DNA of 64,000 bases from an uncultured Opitutia bacterium. Lineage in GTDB: Bacteria; Verrucomicrobiota; Verrucomicrobiia; Opitutales; Opitutaceae. Shown piece by piece: positions 50,237-59,484 of this stretch (within the stretch, counting starts at the first letter, position 1; each line of letters opens with the position of its first letter). The stretch is taken from the NCBI GenBank assembly GCA_903855985.1, contig CAIOAO010000075.1:1-64000 (forward strand), given 5' to 3'. The translations under genes were made by a program, and so were the position numbers. The notes under the pieces were generated by a model, which did not search any database, was not told the origin of the DNA, and worked only from the letters and a program-made list of their open reading frames with translations.

Positions 50237-50303
50237 GGGAGGAAACATGAGACTACGGGCCCGGCCGGCGGGTTCCATCCCTTTGTCGGGGCGCGCGCCC
50301 GGG

Positions 50304-50936
50304 TTAAACCGCGGCGGCGGGCTTGCTGGCGGTCACGAGTTCCACGGCGCCGCCGGAGACGGCGTACTTCATGACGTCGGCGGAGGACAGGTGGTCGATG
50401 GGGCGGACGCGGTCGCGTTTCACGAGGTAGAGCTGGCCGGCGACGTTATATGCCTGGGGGACGTAGACGGAGACGTATTTTTCCCCGAGCTTGAATTCCT
50501 CGAGGTTCTCATCGGTGAGGAAACCGACGAGCCAGACCTCCTCGGCGAGGACATTGACGAGGACGGCGTGGGTGAAGCGGCGCTTTTTGCCGGCGAAGGC
50601 CTCGAGGAAATCGCGCGTGGAGGCATAGATGAAATTGATGACCGGCATGCGTTCCAGCCAGCCATCCACCAGGCGGTAGATCCGCTTGATCAGGAAGAAC
50701 GAGCTGAACCAGCCCACGGACACGACCAGTACGAGGATGAGGAGCAGGCCCATGCCGCGGGTGGGTACGAAGGGACGCAGGATGCCGTCCACCTTCTCGA
50801 AGGCCCAGTAGACGATGGAGAGCGTGAGGGCGACGGGGACGATGACGATGAGTCCGCGCAGGAAGAACTGCAGCAGCTGTCCGCCGCCGGTTTTGGCCAG
50901 CTGGGGGGCGGAGCGGCGGGTCGTGGCGGAAGGCAT
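50304..50936 (-). CDS. DUF502 family membrane protein
   Basis: Protein of 210 residues. Two membrane segments (FFLRGLIVIVPVALTLSIVYWAF near 24-46, LLLILVLVVSVGWFSSFFLI near 65-84) are followed by the DUF502 soluble domain: RMPVINFIYASTRDFLEAF, VGFLTDENL and YVPQAYNVAGQLYLVKRDRV. The opening GLIVIVPVALTLSIVYW is diagnostic. Function unknown. It lies 84 bases after the thioredoxin gene on the same strand. Confidence 0.93.
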   Translation of the reverse strand: MPSATTRRSAPQLAKTGGGQLLQFFLRGLIVIVPVALTLSIVYWAFEKVDGILRPFVPTRGMGLLLILVLVVSVGWFSSFFLIKRIYRLVDGWLERMPVINFIYASTRDFLEAFAGKKRRFTHAVLVNVLAEEVWLVGFLTDENLEEFKLGEKYVSVYVPQAYNVAGQLYLVKRDRVRPIDHLSSADVMKYAVSGGAVELVTASKPAAAV

Positions 50937-51020
50937 GGCGCGGTGGCGCCGGAAAAGCGCCCCCCCGACAGACAGCCGCTTGCCGCAGAGTTCCCTCCCG
51001 CCGTGGCAGGAGGGAAAAGC

Positions 51021-51485
51021 TTACCTCAACATATTGCGGACCAGCTGGTAGGCATCATCACCCTCGGCCTGCAGCCGGCCGTTGGGACCGTAAACCTTGA
51101 ACGCCGGGATGGAGGTCATCTGGTACTGCCGGGCCAGAGGGGAGGCCCAGTCGATTCCCTGCACGCCGGGGCGGTTGAGATCCACCTCGACCACGACGAC
51201 ATCGGCGCGGTCGGCGTGAAGCTTGTGGAGCAACGGCGCGATGGCGCGGCAGGGCGGGCAGTACTCGCTGGTGAAGTCGAAGATGGTGGTTTTGCCCGGC
51301 ACCACGAAATCCTGGATGTTCACTTCCTTCCCTCGGCCGATGCGGGCCGGGGCGGGCGATTTGTGGACCGCGCTGCCGGTGGCGGCCGGGCCGGCGGGGC
51401 TGGTGGCGTCAATGACGCCGGAGCGGTTGCAGCCGGTGAAAACGACGAGCAGCGCCGCGGTGCCGAGGAGAAGGGATTTTTTCAT
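51021..51485 (-). CDS. Thioredoxin-fold lipoprotein
   Basis: Protein of 154 residues. Lipoprotein signal with a VFTGC lipobox, C19 modified. The thioredoxin domain has the active site C76-P-P-C79 (EYCPPCRAI) and the cis-proline loop MTSIPAFKVYG. It would act as a thiol-disulfide oxidoreductase or chaperone at the periplasmic membrane face. It follows the M3 peptidase gene by 19 bases and may be co-expressed. Start ATG 51485 follows CACTCCC. Confidence 0.92.
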   Translation of the reverse strand: MKKSLLLGTAALLVVFTGCNRSGVIDATSPAGPAATGSAVHKSPAPARIGRGKEVNIQDFVVPGKTTIFDFTSEYCPPCRAIAPLLHKLHADRADVVVVEVDLNRPGVQGIDWASPLARQYQMTSIPAFKVYGPNGRLQAEGDDAYQLVRNMLR

Positions 51486-51504
51486 GGGAGTGGGGGCGGG
51501 GAAC

Positions 51505-53703
51505 TCAGCCGTCGTAATCGGAGGACTTTTTCTCGCCCGGGGGCTGTTCCAGTCCGCGCTTCTGGAGGAGGGGTTCGAGCTGGGGTTCGCCGCCGGTGAA
51601 GTTGATGAACAGGCTCATGGCGTCCTGGCTGCCGCCGCGGGACAGCAGCGTGCTGCGGAAGCGGTCGCCGTTGGCGCGCGTGAGGCCGCCGTGCAGCTTG
51701 AACCACTCCGTCGTGTCGGCGGCGAGCACCTCGCTCCAGAGGTACGAATAATAGCCCGCGGAATAGCCGCCGGCGAAGGCGTGGGAGAAGTAGGTGGTGC
51801 GGTAGCGGGGGGGCACGGGGGCGAAGTCCATGCCGACCCGGCGCAGGGTGGCGGCTTCAAATGCCAGAACACCGTCGGGTCCGGGCACCTGGTCGGCCTT
51901 GAGCTGGTACCAGGCCTGGTCGAGCAGCGTGGCGGCCAGCTGTTCGGTGGTTTCGTGGCCCTGGTTGAATTTTTGCGTGGAGAGGAGCTTCTCCAGCAGG
52001 ACGGCGGGCATGGGCTCGCCGGTCTGGTAGTGCTTCGCGTAGTGCTGCAGCACCTCGGGCCAGAAGCGCCACATCTCGTTCGCCTGCGAGGGGAACTCGA
52101 CGAAGTCGCGCGGGACGCGCGTGCCGCTGAACCGCGGGTACTTCACGTGGGAGAACATGCCGTGCAGCGCGTGGCCGAACTCGTGAAACGCGGTCTTGAC
52201 CTCGTCGGCGGTGAGCAGCGTGGGCTGGCCGTCCGCCGGCTTCGGGATGTTGAGGTGGTTCGCGACGACGGGCTTCACGCCGAGCAGCTCGGACTGGGAG
52301 ACGTACGCGTTCATCCACGCCCCGCCGCGCTTGGAGGGGCGGGCGTAGTAGTCGATGAGGATCAGCGCGAGCGGCGAGCCGTCGGCGTTGAAGACCTCGA
52401 ACACCCGCACATCCGGATGATAAACCGGCAGGTCATGGCGTTCCTTGAAGCTGAGGCCGTAGAGCTGGTGGGCGGCGAAGAACACGCCGTCGATGAGCAC
52501 GTGGTTCAGCTCGAAATAAGGCCGGAGCTGGGACTCATCGAAGGCGTACTTGGACGCACGGACCTTCTCGGTGTAGAGGGCCCAGTCGGCGGCGCCGAGG
52601 GTGAAGCCGCCCTTTTCCCGGTCGATGATGGCCTGCATCTCGGCGGCCTCGCGGCGGGCATTGGCCACGGCGGCCGGGGCGAGGTCGGCGAGGAGCTTGT
52701 TGATGGTCTTGACGGACTTCGCGGTCTGGTCCTCCAGCTGGTAATCCGCATGGGTGGCGTAACCCAGAAGGGCGGCGCGCTCGGCGCGGGCGCGAACGAG
52801 CTGGGAGACGAGCGCGCGGTTGTCATTCGACCCGCCGTGGCTGCCGCGGGCGAGGGAGGCGGCCATGAGGCGCTCGCGCACCGCGCGGTTTTGCAGCGAG
52901 GCGAGGGCGGGCTGGCCGCTGGTGTTGAGGAGGGGGAGCAGGTACTTGCCCGGGTGGTCCTTGGCGGCCTTCGCGGCGGCGGCGGCCATCTCGGTGTCGG
53001 ACAGGCCGGCGAGCTCGGCCTTGGTGTCGACGACCAGGGCGTCGGCGTTTTTCTCCTTCTGGACCTGCTGCGAGAAGGTGGTCTGGAGCGTGGCGATCTG
53101 GGCGTTGAGCGCCTTGAGCTTGGTCTTGTCGGCCTCGGAGAGCTTGGCGCCGGCGCGGACGTAATCGAGGTGGTAGCGCTCCAGCAGCCAGAGCGACTCG
53201 CGGTTCAGCCCCAGGTCCTTGCGCGCATCATAGAGGGTCTGGATCCGCGCGAAGAGCGCGCTTTTCAGCTTGATGGCGTCCTCATGGGCCGCCAGCCGGG
53301 GGGCCATGGCGCTGTCAATGGCCTCCAGCGCGGGGTTGGAGTTCGCGCCGGTCAGGTTGGAAAAAATGGCGTCAACGCGGTTGAGCAACTGGCCCGAGCG
53401 CTCGAGGGCGACGATGGTGTTCTCGAAGGTCGGGGCCTCGGCGTTGTCCGCGATGGCGGCGACTTCCTTCAGCTGCTGCGCCATGCCTTCCTCGAAGGCC
53501 GGCGTGTAGTGCTCCTCCTTGATCAGGTCGAACGGCGGCAGGTAATAAGGCAGGGTGCTCTCGGTCAGGAGGGGATTGGCGGTCACGGGGGTGGGGGCGG
53601 CGGCGGGAGTGGCGGCGGACAACGGGGCCGTGAGGCCCAGGCCGGCAGTGAGGAGGGTCACCAGAGTCAGGCTCAGGGACGGAAAAATCGACGGTTTAGC
53701 CAT
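51505..53703 (-). CDS. M3 family oligopeptidase, exported
   Basis: Zinc metallopeptidase of the oligopeptidase A / peptidyl-dipeptidase group, 732 residues. A signal peptide covers residues 1-30 (FPSLSLTLVTLLTAGLGLTAPLSAA). The zinc motif is H507-E-F-G-H511 (FHEFGHALHGM), followed by the third ligand Glu in FVEFPSQANEMW. The GYSAGYYSYLWSEVLAAD block near 640 is the substrate-binding loop of the family. The signal makes a periplasmic dipeptidyl carboxypeptidase more likely than cytosolic OpdA. Divergent from the BON gene. Confidence 0.94.
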   Translation of the reverse strand: MAKPSIFPSLSLTLVTLLTAGLGLTAPLSAATPAAAPTPVTANPLLTESTLPYYLPPFDLIKEEHYTPAFEEGMAQQLKEVAAIADNAEAPTFENTIVALERSGQLLNRVDAIFSNLTGANSNPALEAIDSAMAPRLAAHEDAIKLKSALFARIQTLYDARKDLGLNRESLWLLERYHLDYVRAGAKLSEADKTKLKALNAQIATLQTTFSQQVQKEKNADALVVDTKAELAGLSDTEMAAAAAKAAKDHPGKYLLPLLNTSGQPALASLQNRAVRERLMAASLARGSHGGSNDNRALVSQLVRARAERAALLGYATHADYQLEDQTAKSVKTINKLLADLAPAAVANARREAAEMQAIIDREKGGFTLGAADWALYTEKVRASKYAFDESQLRPYFELNHVLIDGVFFAAHQLYGLSFKERHDLPVYHPDVRVFEVFNADGSPLALILIDYYARPSKRGGAWMNAYVSQSELLGVKPVVANHLNIPKPADGQPTLLTADEVKTAFHEFGHALHGMFSHVKYPRFSGTRVPRDFVEFPSQANEMWRFWPEVLQHYAKHYQTGEPMPAVLLEKLLSTQKFNQGHETTEQLAATLLDQAWYQLKADQVPGPDGVLAFEAATLRRVGMDFAPVPPRYRTTYFSHAFAGGYSAGYYSYLWSEVLAADTTEWFKLHGGLTRANGDRFRSTLLSRGGSQDAMSLFINFTGGEPQLEPLLQKRGLEQPPGEKKSSDYDG

Positions 53704-53848
53704 GGGAGTAAGGGGTGGGTTGGAAGGTTGTCTAGAGGGTCAAGCGTTGGCCCCACCGGGGTAATTGGCAAGGCTGGGCCGGCACCCGGAAATGCGGAAA
53801 TTTCGCCCCGGCCGCGAACCGGGGGCGGTTTGGCGATACTAAGAGGGC

Positions 53849-54184
53849 ATGAACTCCCTCAAATCCTCCCTCAAGGTATGCGCGCTGGTGGTCCTCTGCG
53901 GCAGCAGCCTGGGCCTGGTCTCCCTGCAGACCGGCTGTGCGGCCACGCCGACCAAGGAAAGCACCGGCGAATTCGTCGATGACAGCACCATCACCGCCAA
54001 GGTGAAGGCGGCGTTCATCCATGATGAAACCGTCAAGGCCTTCGATGTCTCCGTCGAGACGTTCAAGGGCACGGTCCTGCTGAGCGGCTTCGTCGACACC
54101 TCCGAGCAGCGCTCGCGCGCGGCGCAGATCGCCCGCGGCATCAGGGGCGTGCACGACGTCGAAAATAAAATCACGGTCAAGTGA
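53849..54184 (+). CDS. BON domain protein, exported
   Basis: Protein of 111 residues: signal sequence to about residue 30 with TGC at the end (possible but atypical lipobox SLQTGC), then one BON domain (DDSTITAKVKAAFIHDETVKAF, VSVETFKGTVLLSGFVDTSEQ, ARGIRGVHDVENKITVK). BON domains bind membranes or phospholipid and occur in OsmY-like stress proteins. A GAGGG lies 3 bases before the ATG, one of the few purine-rich leaders here. The stop overlaps a GTG that could start the next gene. Confidence 0.93.
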   Translation: MNSLKSSLKVCALVVLCGSSLGLVSLQTGCAATPTKESTGEFVDDSTITAKVKAAFIHDETVKAFDVSVETFKGTVLLSGFVDTSEQRSRAAQIARGIRGVHDVENKITVK

Positions 54185-54213
54185 ACCGGCCCAGCCCCAC
54201 CTCCCCCCTCACC

Positions 54214-54558
54214 ATGAAAAACCATCCGCTCAAGCCGGCCGTGTTCGGCCTGCTCCTCGCCTCTGCCCTCACCGCCGTGTCCGTCTCGGCGCAAACGCCG
54301 GCCGTGGACCCGGCCGCGCCGGCCCAGGTCAAGCCCGACAACCGGCTGACCAGGAACATCAGTGGCAAGCTCGCCGCCAAGACCACCACCACGCTGACCG
54401 TGGATGGCCGGACCGTCACGATCACCAGCGCCACGACCTATGCGAAGGGCAGTGCCTCGATCGGCAGTGGCGACATCAAGGTCGGTGACACCATCAACAT
54501 CGTCACTTCGGACGACGGTCAGGTGGCGGTTTCCGTCAACGTCCTCGCCTCGCTGTAA
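54214..54558 (+). CDS. Small exported DUF5666-like protein
   Basis: Protein of 114 residues with a signal peptide (residues 1-26, ending VSA-QTPA). The mature part is one small beta domain, KLAAKTTTTLTVDGRTVTITSATTYAKG..IKVGDTINIVTSDDG, resembling DUF5666/OB-like modules. ATG 54214 is preferred because the signal peptide starts there; GTG 54181 would add 11 residues and overlap the BON stop. It probably forms an operon with the BON gene. Confidence 0.8.
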   Translation: MKNHPLKPAVFGLLLASALTAVSVSAQTPAVDPAAPAQVKPDNRLTRNISGKLAAKTTTTLTVDGRTVTITSATTYAKGSASIGSGDIKVGDTINIVTSDDGQVAVSVNVLASL

Positions 54559-54625
54559 ATCTCCGGCGCCCCGCGCCGTTCGCCTTCAACCGCCCGCCGC
54601 CGGAGTTTCCGGCGGCGGCGCTGCG

Positions 54626-55708
54626 TCAGGGCGTCGCCAGCGCCTGTTTCAGATGCGGCACGAGCCGCTTGGTGAACTCGACAGAATCCGGCGCCGAGAG
54701 ATGCGACCATTCCGGGCAAATGAAGCCGGCGAGTTCCGGGTAGTCCTCGAAATAGATGCCGGGTGCACCAGACTCCTTCAGAATCCGGCTCCACGGACCC
54801 GCGCGGGGCGTCGCCTTGTCCTCGAGCTCCTTCAGCGGGCCGTTGAACGGGTAGCGGACGAAGACCACCTTGCCGCCCCGGGCGCGGATTTTCTTCACCG
54901 CGGCGGCGGTGTCGCCGAAGCGGGCCTCGATCGCCTTGCCGACGCCGGCCAGGAAGGCCTCCTTCGGCACATAGCTCGGCGGGGGCGGCGGCGTGAAGAG
55001 CGGCGGCCAGCCAAACTTCACGCGGTCCTGCAACTTGCCCGGGTGCACGGCTTGGTCGATCATCCAGTTGCGCCGGTCGAGGTCCATGTTCGCAAAATAC
55101 GGCGGACCGGGGGGCGGAATCTGCGCGTCGGCGCGGTTGTGGACCGGCAGGTGGTCCAGCAGGGCCTCGAGCGTGAGGTCGTCATCGTTCAGGAATGCGA
55201 TGTGCCCCTCGAGCCACAGGCCGATATAATGACTGGAACGCTGCGCCAGGGTCCGGCTGCGGTAGCGATGGAGGGCGCGGACGGATTTCTGGTAGGGCGG
55301 GGCCGGCGGGGGGGCCAGCCAGATCATGGGGAGCAGGCTGCTGATGACGGTGCCGTGGAAACTCTCGTCGTTGGCCAGGTTCTCGAGGATCGGGTAGGCG
55401 CAGCTGCCGACGAGGGCGAGCTGCACCGGGCGCTGCCCGAGGCCCTGTTCCAGGGTGTTCAGGTCCGAGTCAAACAGCGCGCGTGAGTCGCCGATGATCA
55501 CGATCGAATCCGGTTTCACGGTGCCCCGCCGGTCGGCCCACAGGTCCGAGTCGTCCGTGTAGGTCGCGACATAACCCCAGGCGCGCACGCGGATTTCCCA
55601 GGCGACGGCGGCCACCGCGGTCAGGAGGGTGACGGCCAGGAGGATGCCGCGCCACGGCAGGTCCGGGACAGGCCGGACAAAATCAAAATTGGAAGTAGAT
55701 GAAGGCAT
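54626..55708 (-). CDS. SGNH-hydrolase-like membrane-anchored protein
   Basis: Protein of 360 residues with one N-terminal membrane anchor (about 20-37, GILLAVTLLTAVAAVAW). Its SGNH-like core begins IVIIGDSRALFDSDL with G73-D74-S75, and the terminal H336 in WSHLSAPDSVEF fits the catalytic His block. It overlaps the MBOAT gene by 26 bases. Such pairs (AlgI/AlgJ, PatA/PatB-like) O-acetylate exopolysaccharide or peptidoglycan, with the MBOAT protein moving the acyl group across the membrane. An AAGGA Shine-Dalgarno precedes the start. The acceptor is unknown. Confidence 0.83.
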   Translation of the reverse strand: MPSSTSNFDFVRPVPDLPWRGILLAVTLLTAVAAVAWEIRVRAWGYVATYTDDSDLWADRRGTVKPDSIVIIGDSRALFDSDLNTLEQGLGQRPVQLALVGSCAYPILENLANDESFHGTVISSLLPMIWLAPPPAPPYQKSVRALHRYRSRTLAQRSSHYIGLWLEGHIAFLNDDDLTLEALLDHLPVHNRADAQIPPPGPPYFANMDLDRRNWMIDQAVHPGKLQDRVKFGWPPLFTPPPPPSYVPKEAFLAGVGKAIEARFGDTAAAVKKIRARGGKVVFVRYPFNGPLKELEDKATPRAGPWSRILKESGAPGIYFEDYPELAGFICPEWSHLSAPDSVEFTKRLVPHLKQALATP

Positions 55709-57110
55709 GGCCGTTTCCTTGCGTGAGAATGATGGCGCCGAGCATGAGCGTCCAGAGTGCGGTCACCAGCCAGCGCGGCATCCGGGTGACCACCGCCTCG
55801 ATCGAGGTGTCGCGCAATGCCCGGTGCGCAAGCAGCAGGCCGCCGATGACGACACCAACCTTCCAGAGCGACAGGGTGGGCAGGAGCGCGGCGCCGACCC
55901 CGGAGGGGATCCGGCCGGCCATCGCGGAGACGATCCGGGCTGCGGTTGAAAAATCCGCCGCGCGGAAAAACACCCAGGCAAAGCAGACCGCGGCGTAGGT
56001 GAACAGTCCCACGAGGAGCCGGGTCATGAAGGCCTCGGTCCAGGCCGCGTCCTTGGTCACGGCCTTGACGAGCCGCTCGATGACCAGCAGCACGCCGTGG
56101 ATCAGGCCCCACACCGCGAACGTCCAGGCGGCGCCGTGCCAGAGGCCGCCGATGAACATGACGATCATCAGGTTGATCGCGGCGCGCACGGGGCCGGAAC
56201 GGTTGCCGCCGAGCGGGATGTAGAGGAAGTCGCGCAGGAACGTGGAGAGCGAGATGTGCCAGCGCCGCCAGAAGTCGGAGAAACCGACCGCGGCATACGG
56301 AAAGCGGAAGTTGTCCTTCAGGTGGAAGCCGAGGCAGAGCGCCGCGCCGATGGCGCAGGTGGAGTAGCCGGCGAAGTCGAAGAAGATCTGGCCCGAGAAG
56401 GCCAGCACGCCGGCCCACGCGTCGAGGGCCTGCAGCGGACCACCGTAGCCGAAGACGGTATCGGCGGTGTCGGCGAGCATCGTGTCGGCGAGGACGATCT
56501 TCTCGAACATGCCGAGGGTCATCAGCAGCAGGCCCCAGTAGAACTGCCCGCGCTTCAAGCCCGGGGCGGTGACCAGCTGGGGCAGGAAATCCGCCGCGCG
56601 CACGATCGGGCCGGCGACGAGCTGCGGGAAAAACGAGACGGCGAGCGTGAAGTCCCGCAGCGACTTCGTGGGCTCGCACACCTTGCGGTACACATCGAGG
56701 GTGTAGGACAGCGAGTGGAAGGTGTAGAACGAGATGCCGATCGGCAGGAAGACATCAAACTGCGGCGCGTGGTAGGCGACGCCGTACTTGGACAGCGTCC
56801 ACTCGAAGTTGGTGAGCAGGAAGTTGCCGTACTTGAAGAAGCCCAGGCTGCTGAGGTTGACGGTCACGCTGGTGATCATCCAGGCCCGGCGCGCCCGGGG
56901 ACTTCCGGCGGCGGCGATGCGGGCGCCGAGGTAGAAATCGAGGGCGGAGGTGGCGAACAGCAGCAGCGCGAACGGCGGATTCCACGCCCCGTAGAAAATA
57001 TAGCTGGCGACCAGCAGCAGATTCTTGCGCGCGGTCCAGGACCGCATCGTCCAGTAGGCGCTCAGCACCAGGGCGAAAAAGACGACAAAGGTAAGCGAGT
57101 TAAACAGCAT
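55683..57110 (-). CDS. MBOAT family O-acyltransferase
   Basis: Protein of 475 residues with about ten hydrophobic segments and the AlgI/DltB family blocks FKYGNFL, PIGISFYTFHSLSYTLDVYR, FPQLVAGPIVRAADFLPQL and the conserved H325 in FIGGLWHGAAWTF. These are the usual catalytic and substrate tunnel features. It begins MLFNSLTFVVFF, typical for the family; upstream codons to 57149 are rejected. It precedes and overlaps the SGNH-like gene. Confidence 0.93.
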   Translation of the reverse strand: MLFNSLTFVVFFALVLSAYWTMRSWTARKNLLLVASYIFYGAWNPPFALLLFATSALDFYLGARIAAAGSPRARRAWMITSVTVNLSSLGFFKYGNFLLTNFEWTLSKYGVAYHAPQFDVFLPIGISFYTFHSLSYTLDVYRKVCEPTKSLRDFTLAVSFFPQLVAGPIVRAADFLPQLVTAPGLKRGQFYWGLLLMTLGMFEKIVLADTMLADTADTVFGYGGPLQALDAWAGVLAFSGQIFFDFAGYSTCAIGAALCLGFHLKDNFRFPYAAVGFSDFWRRWHISLSTFLRDFLYIPLGGNRSGPVRAAINLMIVMFIGGLWHGAAWTFAVWGLIHGVLLVIERLVKAVTKDAAWTEAFMTRLLVGLFTYAAVCFAWVFFRAADFSTAARIVSAMAGRIPSGVGAALLPTLSLWKVGVVIGGLLLAHRALRDTSIEAVVTRMPRWLVTALWTLMLGAIILTQGNGHAFIYFQF

Positions 57111-57201
57111 GCGGGCTGGAAGGGCCGCCGAGGGGCGACGCGGAGGCAACCCACTGCAAACTCCAAGGCAATGTCTAAACCGTTGCCAATAGGTATATAA
57201 G

Positions 57202-57225
57202 AAAAACAGGCCCGGGGAGTCCGGG
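57202..57225 (-). terminator. Terminator after the response regulator gene
   Basis: Arms CCCGG (57211-57215) and CCGGG (57221-57225) with a 5-base loop; on the minus strand a TTTTT run (57206-57202) follows a few bases after the stem. It is about 70 bases after the stop of the response regulator and before the MBOAT gene, so it separates the two transcripts. Confidence 0.65.
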
Positions 57226-57294
57226 TCATAAGTTATTCCATAAAACGCGGTATTTCCAGGGATATCATCCTACCCGTAAATTCCACTTTTTCGC

Positions 57295-57765
57295 TCAGGC
57301 ATGGACTGCCAGCGGCGTGGCGCCGGGGTGGTCGGGTTCCGTTTTTGCGGGCGGCCCCGGGGCAAACAACCGCTCCAGCGTCTGGCGAAACGTGGACGGG
57401 AAAATCGGCTTGGGCAGGATCGCATCCACCGCGAATTTCCGGTACTGCTCATGCACTTCGTTGCTCAGCTCGGAGCTGAAGACGACGATCTTCCCCGGAT
57501 AGGGCGTCTGCCGCGTGAGCCGCACGAGATCGAGGCCGTTGACGCCGGGCATGTGATGGTCGGTGACGATCAGGTCGAAGTCGTGGTTGGCCTCTTTCAG
57601 GCGGAGGAGGGCGGTGTCGCCGCCGTCCACGGTTTCAACACTGTGACCCTGGCGGGCGAGCATGTCGCGCATGAGATTGCGCAGCTCGGGCATGTCGTCG
57701 GCGTAGAGGATGTGCAGGGGCCGGACGGGCGGCGCGGCGGGCGCGGTTGGGTTCGAGGTTGGCAT
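57295..57765 (-). CDS. Stand-alone response regulator receiver
   Basis: Protein of 156 residues with one CheY-like receiver domain: acidic pocket D23/D24 (YADDMPEL), phospho-acceptor D69 (VTDHHMPG), S/T switch region VVFSSE, and K119 (LPKPI). A Pro/Ala-rich N-terminal extension and a Pro-rich tail flank it. No output domain, so it acts by protein contact. No histidine kinase is adjacent. ATG 57765 is chosen (CACTCCC before it); ATG 57777 is also possible. Divergent from the M28 gene. Confidence 0.92.
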   Translation of the reverse strand: MPTSNPTAPAAPPVRPLHILYADDMPELRNLMRDMLARQGHSVETVDGGDTALLRLKEANHDFDLIVTDHHMPGVNGLDLVRLTRQTPYPGKIVVFSSELSNEVHEQYRKFAVDAILPKPIFPSTFRQTLERLFAPGPPAKTEPDHPGATPLAVHA

Positions 57766-57936
57766 GGGAGTGAGCATGTTTCTAAGACGGACGAAAACGA
57801 ACTTTGTTGTGCAAAAACCCCATGAAAATTCCGGCGGCATTCGGCCCTGAATTTACCGCCATTTGACGGGGTTGTGCGCGCGCTTGTCATTCGGCGCGGA
57901 CCGCGCGTGGATGCGGGGACATTTATACCCCGACCC

Positions 57937-59262
57937 ATGCAGCCGATCAAACCCGAGCATCTGACCCGTCATCTCCGCCACCTGACCGAGACCATCGGGG
58001 TGCGGCTCGCGGGCGGGGCGGGCGAGGCGGCGGCGGCGGACTACCTCGTGCAGGAATTTACCGTGGCGGGTGCCCGCGTTCACCGGGAGGTTTTCCCGGT
58101 CCAGACGCGCGAAGTCCGCGAGGAACAGCTGCAGGTGTTTTTCGACGGGGCGTGGCACGACGCGGGCGGCCTGGCCTTCGTCAACACCCCCGGCACCGAC
58201 GGTGCGTGGCGCGAGGCGCCGCTGGTGTTTTTTGACGGGCCCACCGGTTACCAGCGGCCGGACCTCGGGGCGGAGCTGCGCGGGAGCATCGTGCTGCACC
58301 TCGGCTGCCACATTGAATCGCGGGAAAACTACCGGCGGCTGATGGCGGCGGCGCCGGCGGGCGTGCTGATGGTGGATGTGCGCTACCCGGGCGCGCTGCC
58401 GCTGGCGGATGCGATTTTTCCGGCCTACGCCCGCGCCTGCGGGGCAGTGCCCACGCTGAATGTGGCCTACCTTGATGCCTGGCGCTGGCGCGAACGCGGG
58501 GCGACCCGGGCGCGGCTGCGGATTGTGGGCGGCATGCGCCCGGCGGAGTCGGCGAACATCGTGGCGGAGCTGCCGGGCTCGGACCCGGCGGCGGGGATCC
58601 TGTTTCTCGGCGGCCATCATGACACCCAGGCGAACTCGGTCGGCGCGGACGACAACGGCTCGGCCACGGCGGGGCTGCTGGAACTGGCGCGGGTGCTGGC
58701 CCCGCTGCCGCGGCGGCGGACCATCCGCCTGATCTCGTTTGGCGCGGAGGAGCAGCTGTCGGTGGGCAGTTCGCATTACGTGCGGCGGCATCGCGCGGAA
58801 CTCGCGGCGCGGGGCTGCTGCCTGTTCAACTTTGACAGCTTTGGCTCGCTGCTCGGCTGGAACACGCTCTGGGGCAGCGGGCCGCGGGAGCTGGATGCGC
58901 TGCTGCCCGCCTATTTTCAAACCCACGGCCAGCAGGTGCGGCGCGAGTACGGCGTGCTGCCGTATGCGGATCATTTCCCGTTCGTGGCGGCGGGCGTGCC
59001 GGCGCTGACGCTGATGCGGTTCAACTGCACGGCCGGGCGCTTTTTTCACCACCGGCCGGATGACGATCTCAGCCGGGTGGATCCGCGCCTCATGGCGGCG
59101 TCGCTCGGCGCGGTGGCGGATTTCACCGCGGCGATGGCGGTGGCGGAGCAGCTGCCGTTTGCCGCCACGATCCCGGCCGGCGAGCAGGCGGCGATCGCGG
59201 CGCACTGGGAGGATCTCTTTGGCGGCTGGGAGAACGTGGGCGGGCCCACGCCCACCACGTGA
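57937..59262 (+). CDS. M28 family metallopeptidase
   Basis: Di-zinc aminopeptidase of 441 residues. Zinc and catalytic residues are visible in FLGGHHDTQANSVGADDNGSAT (His, then bridging Asp near 225-236), SFGAEEQLSVGS (catalytic Glu pair near 269), NFDSFGSLLGW (Asp) and YADHFPFVAAGVPAL (His). A PA-like insert lies between about 75 and 190. No signal peptide from ATG 57937, so probably cytoplasmic. The in-frame ATG at 57874 reads through low-quality sequence. Confidence 0.9.
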   Translation: MQPIKPEHLTRHLRHLTETIGVRLAGGAGEAAAADYLVQEFTVAGARVHREVFPVQTREVREEQLQVFFDGAWHDAGGLAFVNTPGTDGAWREAPLVFFDGPTGYQRPDLGAELRGSIVLHLGCHIESRENYRRLMAAAPAGVLMVDVRYPGALPLADAIFPAYARACGAVPTLNVAYLDAWRWRERGATRARLRIVGGMRPAESANIVAELPGSDPAAGILFLGGHHDTQANSVGADDNGSATAGLLELARVLAPLPRRRTIRLISFGAEEQLSVGSSHYVRRHRAELAARGCCLFNFDSFGSLLGWNTLWGSGPRELDALLPAYFQTHGQQVRREYGVLPYADHFPFVAAGVPALTLMRFNCTAGRFFHHRPDDDLSRVDPRLMAASLGAVADFTAAMAVAEQLPFAATIPAGEQAAIAAHWEDLFGGWENVGGPTPTT

Positions 59263-59484
59263 AGACGAGGGCGTGAGGCCGGGAGTACGGCGCCCCCCGC
59301 GAGGAAGGAATGCAGTCACTTCCCCCTTGAACTGCGTGCCGGGGGTCGGCTTTGCTCAGCCATGGTCGGGACCCTTATGATTGGCGGAGCTGGCTGGCAG
59401 ATTGCCGCCGCCTGCCCCCCGACCCCGCCCGCGTCCCGGGCCTCGCTCCTCCGCCGGCGGCCGGCGGACTGACCCGGAAACTTT

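Noticed and set aside
51223-53982. Open frame of 919 codons on the plus strand opposite the M3 peptidase
   Set aside because: Mirrors codon bias of a real minus-strand gene in GC-rich DNA; no domain or hydrophobic pattern, while the minus-strand frame carries the full M3 motifs.
57778-57936. Leaderless promoter with TTTATA 10 bases before the M28 start
   Set aside because: No matching -35 box at the right distance could be found.
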